In this document: piece by piece, positions 47,329 through 57,370 of the stretch
How the letters are laid out: every line of letters begins with the position of its first letter
How positions within the stretch are numbered: position 1 is the stretch's first letter
From: Prado023 sp963697345
GTDB taxonomy: Bacteria; Actinomycetota; Actinomycetes; S36-B12; CAIYMF01
DNA: 64,000 nucleotides
Assembly (NCBI GenBank): GCA_963697345.1
Contig: CAVONS010000022.1
Span: 6,959-70,958 of the forward strand
Reading direction: 5' to 3'
Translations under genes and position numbers: made by a program
Notes under the pieces: model-generated
Seen by the model: only the letters and a program-made list of their open reading frames with translations
The model's database searches: none
Told to the model about the DNA's origin: nothing

Positions 47329-49614
47329 ATGCGCAGCCTTGCCGACGACCTGCGATCGCGCTCCGACGAGCAGCTCTCCGCCCTGCTGTCGGCACGTCCG
47401 GATCTCCTGCACCCGGTTCCCGCCGACGTGGCCGCGCTGGCCCAGCAGGCGGGATCTCCCGGGAGTGTGGCGGCCTGCCTGCGCGGCTACGACCAGCTCG
47501 CCCTGCATGTCGTCCTCGCGACGGCGCTCGGCCCGGACCCCGTTCGGCCGGCCACGCTCACGCGCGAGGTGGCGGCCCACGTCCCGGGCGCGGGTGCCGC
47601 TGCCCGCGTCCGGGGGATCATCACGATGATGCGCTCCCACGCGCTGCTGTGGGGCGACCGATCCCTGCACCTGGTCGGGCCAGCACGCGACCTCATGGTG
47701 CCGGCCGACCGGGGGCCCCGACTGGCCGCCCTCGACCCCGTGGTCGCGGGGTACACGCGCGATCCCGAGTCGTTGCACGCGGCACTGCGCTCGGCTCCGT
47801 CCGGCGTGCCTGCTGCGCTCGAGCGGCTCCTGGCCGGACCCGTGATCGGCACCGTGGCCGACGCCCGCCGGGTGCCAGACCCAGAGCGCAGCCCGGTGGA
47901 CTGGATGCTCGCGCACCACATCCTTGTGCCGCTGGGCGCCGACCGTGCGGTGCTGCCCGCCGAGGTGGTGGCGATCCTGCGCGGTGTCGATGACGGGGAT
48001 CCGGCACGCTCGGTCCTCAGCCTGGCCGAGCCTGCACCTCGACGCCCAGCCCCCGACCCCGCGCGGGTGGATCCCGGTGCCGTCGGCGCCGTCCTCGACG
48101 TCCTGCATCGCACCGCGGAGCTCGGACGCGGGTGGGCGGTGACACCTCCCTCCCGGCTGCGCACCGGCGGCATCGCGGCCCGCGACCTCACCCGGACGGC
48201 TCGAGCCATGGGCGCAGCGAGGAGGCCGCAGCCCTCGTGATCGAGGTCGCCTCAGCGGCCGGACTCGTGGCTGCGGACTCCCGCGACCAGGTGAGCATCC
48301 TGCCCACGACCACCTTCGACGCGTGGACGTCCCTGCCGCCCAGCGAGCAGGCGGCCTCTCTGCTCACCGCGTGGCTGGCCATGCCGCGTGGGGTCGCCGG
48401 ACCGGGCCAGCGCCCACTCGCCCCGGAACTGGCCGCGCCCGCGCTGCCCGACCTGCGCCGCGACGTCCTGCGTGTCCTGTCCGGCGCACCCGGGTCATGG
48501 ACCGACGACGAGGTCGTTGCCGCCGTCGACTGGTGGGCACCGCGCCGCCACGACGCCACTCGCGCCGATCGGGTCCGCACCATCCTGGGGCAGTGCCGGG
48601 AGCTGGGACTCGTCGTGGACGGCACCCCGACCAGCGCCGGGCGGGCTCTGCTGGAGCTCGACCGTCCGGTCGCCGATGCGCTCGCCGAGTCCCTGCCCGA
48701 GCAGGTCGACACGGTGATCCTGCAGGGCGATCTCACCGCCATCGTCCCCGGTCTGCCGACCCCGGCGCTGGCCGAGTTGCTGCGCACGATGGCTGAGGCC
48801 GAGTCCACCGGCGCAGCCAGCACGTACCGCTTCTCCACGGACAGCATCCGGCGCGCCTTGGACAGCGGGTGGACCGCAGGCGAGCTGCGCGCCGAACTGG
48901 GCCGTCGCGGATCGGTCCCGCAGCCGTTGGCCTACCTCATCGACGATGTCGCACGTCGCCACGCGGTGCTGCGCATCGGGTCCGCCGCGACGTTCCTGCG
49001 CTGCGACGACCCTGTCGTCCTGGCCGGGATCCTGGCTGACCCGGGCGCCACTGCCCTGGGCCTGTTCGCGCTGTCGGACACGGTGCTGGCCTCCGATCAA
49101 CCACCTGAGCACGTGCTCGACCAGTTGCGCCAGCTCGGACATGCGCTGCTGCCGGAGCAGGGCCGCGGTCCTGCCGTCGAGGGACCCCGGCGTGCCCGTG
49201 GCCGGATCCAGCCCGACGAGGCGGGGGTCGCGGTCGTCACCCCGGCGCTCGCGGCGGCGGCTGTTCGGGCCATTCGCGCCAACGACCGGGACGAGGGCCC
49301 CACGGCCGGTCCCACTGGGCGGCGTGCGGCGGGCGAGGTGGATCGTTCAGCGGGCGCGGCCGCGAGCGGCGGCGACACCACCCAGCATCCGATCCCCACG
49401 ATGCGCCCCCGTCGAGATCGCGGCCCTGCTGCGTGCCGCGATCGCCTCGGAGACCTCGGTGTGGATCGGCTACGCCGACCCCGCAGGCGTCGCGGGCGAT
49501 CGCCGCGTCGAGCCGCTGCGCCTCACCGGCGGCTACCTCACGGCCCTGGACGCACGCTCACAGTCCATCACGACCTTCGCCCTGGCCCGCATCACAGGCG
49601 CCCAACCCGGGTAG
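47329..49614 (+). CDS. helicase-associated domain protein (partner of XPB helicase), two frameshifts
   Basis: About 760 residues, the long actinobacterial protein encoded beside XPB-like helicases. N-terminal: MRSLADDLRSRSDEQLSALL, ARPDLLHPVPADVAALAQQAG, GYDQLALHVVLATALG. C-terminal: VWIGYADPAGVAGDRRVEP and LTALDARSQSITTFALARI, resembling a WYL-type ligand domain. Shifts lie near 48210 and 49406. It is convergent with the XPB gene, so likely a functional partner in repair or transcription. Biochemistry unknown. Confidence 0.75.
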
Positions 49615-49615
49615 C

Positions 49616-49765
49616 CCCAAGCCCCCGCCCAAGCCCCGCCCCCACCCCAGCGCCCCAGCGACCCCCGCGCCCACGCCCAGGCTCACGCCCCAAGCCCACG
49701 CCCCAGCCCCCAGGGCCCCAGGCCAGCCACGCCCCGGCCCCGCGCGCCCCAGCCCCGCCCCGGGG
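49616..49765. other. C-rich strand-asymmetric tract (G-quadruplex potential on the minus strand)
   Basis: About 150 bases made almost wholly of CCC/CCCC runs broken by one to four other bases, with G runs correspondingly on the minus strand. It lies between the convergent helicase-associated and XPB genes and codes for nothing recognisable. Confidence 0.6.
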
Positions 49766-49848
49766 GATTTGCGGCAGGTTCAGGACGGAATCGCGCCTCA
49801 AACCTGCCGCAAACCGCCCAGGCGCCCGAAACCTGCCACAAATCGCCG
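49766..49848. repeat. intergenic repeat element, copy A
   Basis: TTTGCGGCAGGTT (49768-49780) and AACCTGCCGCAAA (49801-49813) form a 13-bp perfect stem with a 20-nt loop. A third related motif, ACCTGCCACAAA, follows at 49831. The reverse complement aligns over about 80 bases with 54029-54110 (copy B). Confidence 0.8.
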
Positions 49849-49887
49849 CCGTGAACCCGGCGCACGCGGGCGGGGCGGCGTGGGGGC

Positions 49888-51541
49888 TCAGTCGGCCATG
49901 CCTTCAGGACGTCGTCGGCGTCGACGATGCGGTACGCGTAGCCCTGCTCGGCGAGGAAGCGCTGGCGGTGCGCGGCGAAGTCCGCGTCGACGGTGTCGCG
50001 AGTCACCACGGTGTAGAACCGCGCGCCCCGACCGTCGGACTTGGGCCGGAGGATGCGGCCCAGCCGCTGCGCCTCCTCCTGGCGTGACCCGAAGGAACCC
50101 GACACCTGGATCGCGACGGACGCCTCGGGCAGGTCGAGGCTGAAGTTGGCCACCTTGGAGACCACCAGACGTGGAGATCTCCCCGGCGCGGAACAGGTCG
50201 AAGAGCTCCTGGCGCTCCTTCACCGGCATCTCACCGGTGATCACCGGCACGCCGAGCATCTCGGCGAGATCGTGCGAGCTGGTCGAGGTACTGGCCGATC
50301 ACCAGCACCTGGTCGTCCGGATGCCGGGCGACGAGCGTGGACACGATCCCGCGCTTCTCCTGCGCGGTGGCGGCCAGCCGATAGCGCTCCTCCGGCTCGG
50401 CCATGGCGTAGGCCATCCGCTGGGCGTCGGGCAGCGTGACGCGCACCTCGACGCAGTCGGCCGGGGCGATCCAGCCCTGTGCCTCGATCTCCCGCCAGGG
50501 CACGTCGTAGCGCTTGGGCCCGATGAGGGAGAAGACGTCGCCCTCGCGGCCGTCCTCGCGCACCAGCGTGGCCGTCAGGCCGAGCCGCCGGCGGGCCTGG
50601 ATGTCGGCCGTGAACCGGAAGATGGGCGCGGGCAGCAGGTGCACCTCGTCGTAGATGATCAGGCCCCAGTCGCGGGCATCGAACAGGTCGAGATGCGCGT
50701 AGGTGCCCTTCCGCTTGGTCGTCATCACCTGGTAGGTCGCGATCGTGACCGGCCGGACCTCCTTGCGGGCCCCGGAGTACTCGCCGATCTCGTCCTCGGT
50801 CAGGTTCGTGCGCTTGAGCAGCTCGTCGCGCCACTGCCGCGCGGAGACCGTGTTGGTCACCAGGATCAGCGTCGTTGCCTTGGCCAGGTCCATGGCCGCG
50901 GCACCCACGAGGGTCTTGCCCGCCCCGCACGGCAGCACGACCACACCGGAGCCGCCATGCCAGAATCCCTCGGCGGCCTGGCGCTGGTAGTCGCGCAACT
51001 CCCAGGTGTCCTCGACCAGGTCGATCTGGTGGGCCTCGCCGTCCACGTACCCGGCGAGATCCTCGGCCGGCCAGCCCAGACGGAGCAGCACCTGCTTGAG
51101 CGCCCCGCGTTCGCTGGGGTGGACCGCAACCGTGTCCTCGTCGAGCCGGGCCCCAACCATCGGGGCCACCTTGCGACTGCGCAGCACCTCCGCAAGCACG
51201 GCGCGGTCGGTCGACTCCAGCACGAGGCCGTGCACCGGGTGCTTGAGCAGGCGGAGCCGACCGTAGCGATCCATCGTCTCGGCCACGTCGACGAGCAGGG
51301 CGTGCGGCACGGGGAACCGGGAGTAGCGGATGAGGGAATCGACCACCCCCTCGGCGTCATGGCCAGCAGCGCGCGCGTTCCACAGCCCGAGCGGCGTGAT
51401 GCGGTAGGTGTGGATGTGCTCCGGGGCCCGCTCGAGCTCGGCGAACACCGCGATGTCGCGGCGAGCATCCGCCGCAGCCTCGTGGTCGACCTCGAGCAGG
51501 AGGGTCTTGTCACTCTGGACGATCAGGGGGCCATCGGTCAT
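49888..51541 (-). CDS. XPB/ERCC3-like DNA helicase, frameshifted near the C-terminus
   Basis: Superfamily 2 helicase, about 550 residues. Motif I VLPCGAGKTLVGA, motif Ia VTNTVSARQWRDEL, motif II IIYDEVHLLPA, motif III RLGLTATLVREDG, motif IV region VLVIGQYLDQL, motif VI QEEAQRLGRILRPKSDG. The N-terminal damage-recognition-like domain (MTDGPLIVQSDKTLLLEVDH) is also present. Frames change near 50280 and 50175. Relatives end just after YRIVDADD. As read the last frame stays open to 49683 across the repeat, but a stop in another frame at 49888 fits the family length. Confidence 0.85.
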
Positions 51542-51581
51542 CCGATGATTGTCCCCCACATCAGGGGCTCGGGCTGCAGGG

Positions 51582-51917
51582 CTACTCAGCCAGCGCTGAG
51601 CGCAGGTTCTCCGGTAGGTCGTCGTTGCCCAGGCTGGTGGCGGACTCGTCATCCACGTAGTGCATGGCCAACTCCTCGGCCGCCAGATCCTCCAGGTCAT
51701 GGGAGTCATGGGCGATCAGCTCAGGGGTCTCGTCTGCACGCACCCCCTCGTCGTCGCCGACCAGGTGACCCACGCGTGCCTCATCCGGGTGGCCGAAGGT
51801 CGCCTCCGGGCCGTCGGTGCCGAGCTCCTCAGAGACGTGGTGGTGGTAGGCCTCCACCAGATCCGCGGCAGGGTCGTCCCTCTTCAACAGGCCCGGCGAT
51901 CGCTCGTACTCGGTCAT
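51582..51917 (-). CDS. DUF5709 protein
   Basis: 111 acidic residues. MTEYERSPGLLKRDDPAADL, EATFGHPDEARVGHLVGDDEG, AEELAMHYVDD and the C-terminal DDLPENLRSALAE match the actinobacterial DUF5709 family, soluble and of unknown role. GGAG precedes the ATG. It lies 40 bp upstream of the XPB start on the same strand. Confidence 0.75.
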   Translation of the reverse strand: MTEYERSPGLLKRDDPAADLVEAYHHHVSEELGTDGPEATFGHPDEARVGHLVGDDEGVRADETPELIAHDSHDLEDLAAEELAMHYVDDESATSLGNDDLPENLRSALAE

Positions 51918-52072
51918 CGCCTCGCTCCTTCCGCGCAACAGGGTCGCAACGGGCCGACCCGGTGGATGTGTCCTGATCGACAGCCTAGATCAGGCGGTTG
52001 GGGCATGACAGGGCCAGACGGCGTGAACCTCGTGTCGCGTGCGCCAGGCGGTTTCGACGACCGCAGCGCTCA

Positions 52073-52099
52073 CTTGCACTCGCGGGGGTGGAGTGCCAG
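52073..52099. promoter_or_regulatory. CIRCE element 1 (HrcA operator) upstream of groEL
   Basis: CTTGCACTC, nine bases, GAGTGCCAG: one mismatch from symmetric and close to the CIRCE consensus TTAGCACTC-N9-GAGTGCTAA. Confidence 0.78.
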
Positions 52100-52106
52100 A
52101 ATCGCC

Positions 52107-52133
52107 TTAGCACTCGGAGGGGTCGAGTGACAA
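52107..52133. promoter_or_regulatory. CIRCE element 2 (HrcA operator) upstream of groEL
   Basis: TTAGCACTC, nine bases, GAGTGACAA. The left arm is the exact CIRCE consensus; the right arm has two differences. It is eight bases from element 1, giving a tandem operator. The remaining leader to 52290 shows no other clear signal. Confidence 0.85.
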
Positions 52134-52290
52134 CCCGGTCACCCGGGACCACACGCCCCACCGGGTCACCGACAGGTCGGCGCACCTGAGGTCCCCAGGC
52201 AGTGGGAGATGTGATCCCGCTCCTGAGAACCGTCCGTCGCGGGCAGGCGCACCGGCATTCCGGCACGACGTGCGAAGGAACCACACACAT

Positions 52291-53913
<1,623 letters not shown>

Positions 53914-53973
53914 GCGAGGAGTGAGGGAGGGGTCGGTCCCACAGGACAGGCACCCGCCGAGCACCACAGCGAA

Positions 53974-54009
53974 CGGAGAGGGCGGTCCCACCAGGGGCCG
54001 CCCTCTCCG
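53974..54009. terminator. groEL terminator hairpin
   Basis: CGGAGAGGGCGG (53974-53985) pairs perfectly with CCGCCCTCTCCG (53998-54009), and CCC/GGG inside the loop can extend it to about 15 bp. It begins 61 bp after the groEL stop; no U-tract, as common in high-GC actinobacteria. Confidence 0.8.
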
Positions 54010-54028
54010 CGTACCCACCCCGAAGCAT

Positions 54029-54110
54029 CGATGTGGGGCAGGTTCCGGGCGCCAGAACGCAAGTTGCGGCAGGTACCGGGCGGATTTCGACCCGAGACCT
54101 GCCGCAACTT
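54029..54110. repeat. intergenic repeat element, copy B
   Basis: AAGTTGCGGCAGGT (54061-54074) and ACCTGCCGCAACTT (54097-54110) form a 14-bp perfect stem around 22 bases. A related GGGGCAGGTT motif lies 22 bases upstream. It aligns with the reverse complement of 49766-49848, including the spacer between motifs. Confidence 0.8.
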
Positions 54111-54128
54111 GCTGCGCGCCTGGAGTGC

Positions 54129-54497
54129 CTAGAAGAGCGGGTCCTCTTCTAGCTGGTAGGTCGAGCTGCCGAAGGCGAGCACCAGGTAGCCGATGCCCGT
54201 GAGGAATATCAGCACCAGGGCCATGCCGACGCCCTTGCCGAACGCCTTGGCCAGGTCGAGCATCAGTGCGATCCAGACGAAGAAGTTGACGATCGGGATC
54301 AGCAGCAGGAGGAACCACCACCACGGCCTGTGCACGATCTTGAGCAGGCCGAAGAGGTTGACGAAGGGGATGATCGCGACCCAGCCCTTCTGCCCGGCCT
54401 TCACGTACATCTGCCACCCGGCGACCAGCAGCAGGATGGTCCAGAAGAACCAGATGATCACGAAGCCTGTGGAGAACAAGCCGCCTGAGTCGTCCAT
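54129..54497 (-). CDS. DUF5684 multi-helix membrane protein
   Basis: 122 residues with four hydrophobic segments. GLFSTGFVIIWFFWTILLL, WQMYVKAGQKGWVAIIPFVN and FVWIALMLDLAKAFGKG are typical of DUF5684 (conserved KAG.KGW..IIPF.N). It ends in an acidic cytoplasmic tail. Function unknown. It is convergent with groEL; the repeat element sits between them. Confidence 0.82.
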   Translation of the reverse strand: MDDSGGLFSTGFVIIWFFWTILLLVAGWQMYVKAGQKGWVAIIPFVNLFGLLKIVHRPWWWFLLLLIPIVNFFVWIALMLDLAKAFGKGVGMALVLIFLTGIGYLVLAFGSSTYQLEEDPLF

Positions 54498-54599
54498 GTC
54501 GAACTCCTTGTGTCGATGTCCGTGGACATAGGCGGCACATCCGGCCGGCCGGTCAAGAACCTAGCCAAAGCATCTACCCGCGGCAGGGATCTCGGTCCG

Positions 54600-55101
54600 T
54601 CAGGGAACGGGGCGTGTCGTCTGCCGGCGCGGGCTGACCCACTCCACGAACACGTTCGCCGCGCCCCCACGCCGCCCGCAGGGGTCGCTCTCGATAGCCC
54701 CCCTCAGCCAGCCCGGCCCGCTGCTCGAACACGTTCCCGGACGCGACGTCGCCCGTCCGCAGCCACGACCATCCTGCGGCCACCCCGTACACGACCGGCA
54801 TGAGGACTCCCCCACACCATGCGTACTGGGTGGCATGCCGGTCCTCGTGGTCCAGCAGTCGCCGAGGCACAGAACCCACAGGATCCGTCCCCGACCCGGG
54901 AAGGGGTGCCCGAAGCAGCACAACGCTGCCCAGCGTGAATGCCCGCGCCCGCGGGAAGGGCGGCCGGTAGCCATGGGCGAGCCAGAGCCCTGCGCGGGAT
55001 CGTCTCGGCTGCCCCGCTGCGCTGCGCGCAAGGAGGAGCCCAGCGGGGGTCGACAGGTTCATCCAGTTGACCACGGTGCGCACCCTGTGTCGTCTGCGCA
55101 T
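54600..55101 (-). CDS. putative metallopeptidase-like protein with HEDRH motif, one frameshift
   Basis: About 165 residues. PRRLLDHEDRHATQYAWCGG contains an HExxH-type motif (His-Glu-Asp-Arg-His) followed by TQ, as in zinc metallopeptidase-like domains of the DUF4157 kind. A hydrophobic stretch follows (GVLMPVVYGVAAGWSWL). NVFEQRAGLAEGGY gives a Glu that could be the third ligand. The frame shifts near 54660; the end at 54600 reads NVFVEWVSPRRQTTRPVP. No catalytic claim can be made without comparison. Confidence 0.55.
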
Positions 55102-55262
55102 CAGCCGCCCTGGGTCGTGACCCGTTCCAGCACCACGACGGCTCCTCACTGGTCTACGCATGCGGCGGTTAGAGTAGCGCTGCACATCGCAGGGTCGCCC
55201 GGCACGACGGGATACACCGTCCTCCACGCCCAGGCCGGCCGACCAGACCAGAGGAGTGATCC

Positions 55263-56513
55263 GTGACGATCGACGCGGCGCTGGACTTCGGTCCAGCCAC
55301 ACACCTGACCTGCCGCGCCTGCGGTGAGCGCTACCCCCTGGGTGCCGCCTACGCGTGCATGGAGTGCTTCGGCCCGCTGGAGGTCGGCTACGAGATCGTG
55401 GCGCCGAGCCGCGAGGACATCGCCGCCGGCCCGCCGAGCATCTGGCGCTACCGCGCGCTGCTGCCGGTGCCGGGCAACATCGCCGAGCTGCCCGGGCTGC
55501 ACCCGGGCTTCACGAAGCTGGTCCGTGCCGACAACCTGGCGCGCGAGCTGGGCATGCGCCGGCTGTGGGTCAAGGACGACACCGGCAACCCGACCCACTC
55601 CTTCAAGGACCGCGTCGTCGCCGTCGCCCTTGCCGCCGCCCGACAGCTGGGCCTGAACACGTTGTCCTGCGCGTCGACGGGCAACCTGGCCAACGCGGTG
55701 GCCGCCGCTGCGACGCGGGCCGGGATGGGCCACGTGGTGGTGATCCCGGCCAACCTCGAGGCCGGCAAGGTGATCACGACCGCGGTGTACGGCGGAACGC
55801 TGATCGCCGTCGAGGGCAACTACGACGACGTGAACCGGCTCTGCTCGGAACTGGTCGGCGACCCGTTGACCAGCGACTGGGGCTTCGTCAACGTCAACCT
55901 GCGCCCCTACTACGCCGAGGGTTCGAAGTCACTGGGCTATGAGGTGGCAGAGCAGCTGGGCTGGCGGTTGCCGCAGCAGGTGGTCATCCCGGTCGCCTCG
56001 GGTTCGCTGCTGACGAAGGTGGACAAGGCCTTCCGCGAGCTGGGCGACCTGGGCCTCATCGAGCCGACCCCTTACCGCGTCTTCGGCGCGCAGGCCACCG
56101 GCTGCTCGCCTGTCGCCCAGGCGTTCCGCGCTGGGATCGACGTGATCCGACCCGTCAAGCCCAACACCATCGCCAAGTCCCTGGCCATCGGGAATCCTGC
56201 GGACGGCCCCTACGCCCTCGACGTGGCCCGCAGGACCGGCGGGGCGATCGCGGACGTGTCCGACGAGGAGATCGTGGCCGGGATCCGCCTGCTGGCCCAG
56301 ACCGAGGGCATCTTCGCCGAGACCGCCGGTGGGGTCACCGTGGCAACCCTGCGCCAGCTGCTGGCCTCAGGCCAGCTCGATCCAGAGGCGGAGACCGTCG
56401 TCTACAACACTGGCGATGGCTTGAAGACGCTCGATGCTGTGGCCCCGCAGGTCGGTCCGACGGCTACCATTGCCCCAAGCATCGACGAGTTCCGCGCCGC
56501 CCTCGGCGGCTGA
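55263..56513 (+). CDS. thrC: threonine synthase
   Basis: 416 residues. Converts phosphohomoserine to threonine. A short zinc-ribbon-like start (LTCRACGERYPLGAAYACMEC) precedes the PLP fold. The PLP lysine is in NPTHSFKDRVVAVA. The phosphate-cup/substrate region is SCASTGNLANAVAAAATRAG, and VVIPVASGSLLTK follows. The ATG is a GTG at 55263 behind GAGGAG. The MoaD-like gene follows after 45 bp. The gene is intact. Confidence 0.95.
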   Translation: MTIDAALDFGPATHLTCRACGERYPLGAAYACMECFGPLEVGYEIVAPSREDIAAGPPSIWRYRALLPVPGNIAELPGLHPGFTKLVRADNLARELGMRRLWVKDDTGNPTHSFKDRVVAVALAAARQLGLNTLSCASTGNLANAVAAAATRAGMGHVVVIPANLEAGKVITTAVYGGTLIAVEGNYDDVNRLCSELVGDPLTSDWGFVNVNLRPYYAEGSKSLGYEVAEQLGWRLPQQVVIPVASGSLLTKVDKAFRELGDLGLIEPTPYRVFGAQATGCSPVAQAFRAGIDVIRPVKPNTIAKSLAIGNPADGPYALDVARRTGGAIADVSDEEIVAGIRLLAQTEGIFAETAGGVTVATLRQLLASGQLDPEAETVVYNTGDGLKTLDAVAPQVGPTATIAPSIDEFRAALGG

Positions 56514-56558
56514 GAAGTCGGCGATCGGCCCCAGCCCACCGTGCCACCAGGAGTCCCG

Positions 56559-56840
56559 ATGACCATCTCCGTCCGTATCCCGACCATCCTGCGCAGCTAC
56601 ACCGATGGTGTGGCCGAGGTCAGCGTCGAGCCCGCCGCGCCCACGCTGTCGGCGACCATCACGGCCCTCGAGGACTCCTACCCCGGGCTGTCCGCGCGCG
56701 TCCTCGACGATCAGGGCGCCCTTCGTCGCTTCGTCAACGTCTACGTCAACGATGAGGACGTCCGCTTCGAGGGGGGCCTGGAGGCTGCGACCCCCGATGG
56801 CGCGCAGGTCTCGATCATCCCGGCAGTCGCCGGCGGCTGA
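56559..56840 (+). CDS. MoaD/ThiS-like sulfur-carrier protein
   Basis: 93 residues of ubiquitin-like fold: RIPTILRSYTDGVAEVSVE, FVNVYVNDEDVRF and a C-terminal VSIIPAVAGG. The terminal Gly-Gly implies activation as a thiocarboxylate. It is more like CysO-type carriers for amino-acid sulfur than MoaD of molybdopterin synthase, which is at 35633. A CCAGGAG ribosome site precedes ATG 56559. Linked to thrC, so perhaps tied to sulfur amino acid synthesis; no cysM or mec gene is next to it. Confidence 0.85.
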   Translation: MTISVRIPTILRSYTDGVAEVSVEPAAPTLSATITALEDSYPGLSARVLDDQGALRRFVNVYVNDEDVRFEGGLEAATPDGAQVSIIPAVAGG

Positions 56841-56869
56841 TCAGCCCTGGGCCGTGGCCCAACCCAGCG

Positions 56870-57175
56870 TTACAGCTCGATGCCCAGGCGGCGAGCGGAC
56901 CGGGCGCGCTGACGGGTGGAGCGCATCCGCCGCAAGCGCTTGACGAGCATCGGATCGGCCTTGAGCGCCGACGGATCGTCGATCAACGTGTTGAGCATCT
57001 GGTAGTAGCGCGTCGTCGAGCACTCGAACAACTCGCGGATCGCCTGTTCCTTGGCCCCCGCGTAGCGCCACCACTGGCGTTCGAACTCGAGGATCCGCAG
57101 GTCGCGGTCGCTGAGGCCGGAATCCTCGCCCTGGGGCAGCGATGCTGCCCTTGCGACGTCGATGCCAGACTCCAT
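56870..57175 (-). CDS. DUF3263 protein
   Basis: 101 residues. LSDRDLRILEFERQWWRYAG, AKEQAIRELFECSTTRYYQML and DDPSALKADPMLVKRLRRMR match DUF3263, a small basic helical actinobacterial family, possibly DNA-binding. No function is known. It runs convergent to the MoaD-like gene. Confidence 0.88.
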   Translation of the reverse strand: MESGIDVARAASLPQGEDSGLSDRDLRILEFERQWWRYAGAKEQAIRELFECSTTRYYQMLNTLIDDPSALKADPMLVKRLRRMRSTRQRARSARRLGIEL

Positions 57176-57314
57176 GACCTAGGCCTCCCTGCCCCCTGCA
57201 TGCCCTCCGGTTGACCCCCGGGCAGCTCCTGCTCAACTGGCTCGAGTGTAGGCGAGGCCCCTGACAACGACCGAAACGTCGAGTTGGGCGTGTCGGGGCA
57301 CGGGCCTCGCGGAG

Positions 57315-57368
57315 CCGGACTGGCCGGACTGGCCGGGCTGGCCCGACGGGCCGGGCTGGCCGGGCGCG
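57315..57368. repeat. six-copy 9-bp tandem repeat
   Basis: Units CCGGACTGG (twice), CCGGGCTGG, CCCGACGGG, CCGGGCTGG and CCGGGCGCG lie head to tail, ending two bases from the hydrolase stop. The repeat sits in the 195-bp gap upstream of DUF3263. Confidence 0.75.
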
Positions 57369-57370
57369 GC

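Noticed and set aside
49615..50087. Proline/alanine-rich extension of the helicase-associated frame
   Set aside because: One frame continues through the C-rich tract, but the conserved C-terminus of the protein lies in a different frame ending at 49614.
55102..55262. Possible riboswitch in the thrC leader
   Set aside because: The leader is GC-rich with some pairing potential, but no conserved aptamer block (SAM, lysine, glycine or T-box) could be matched.
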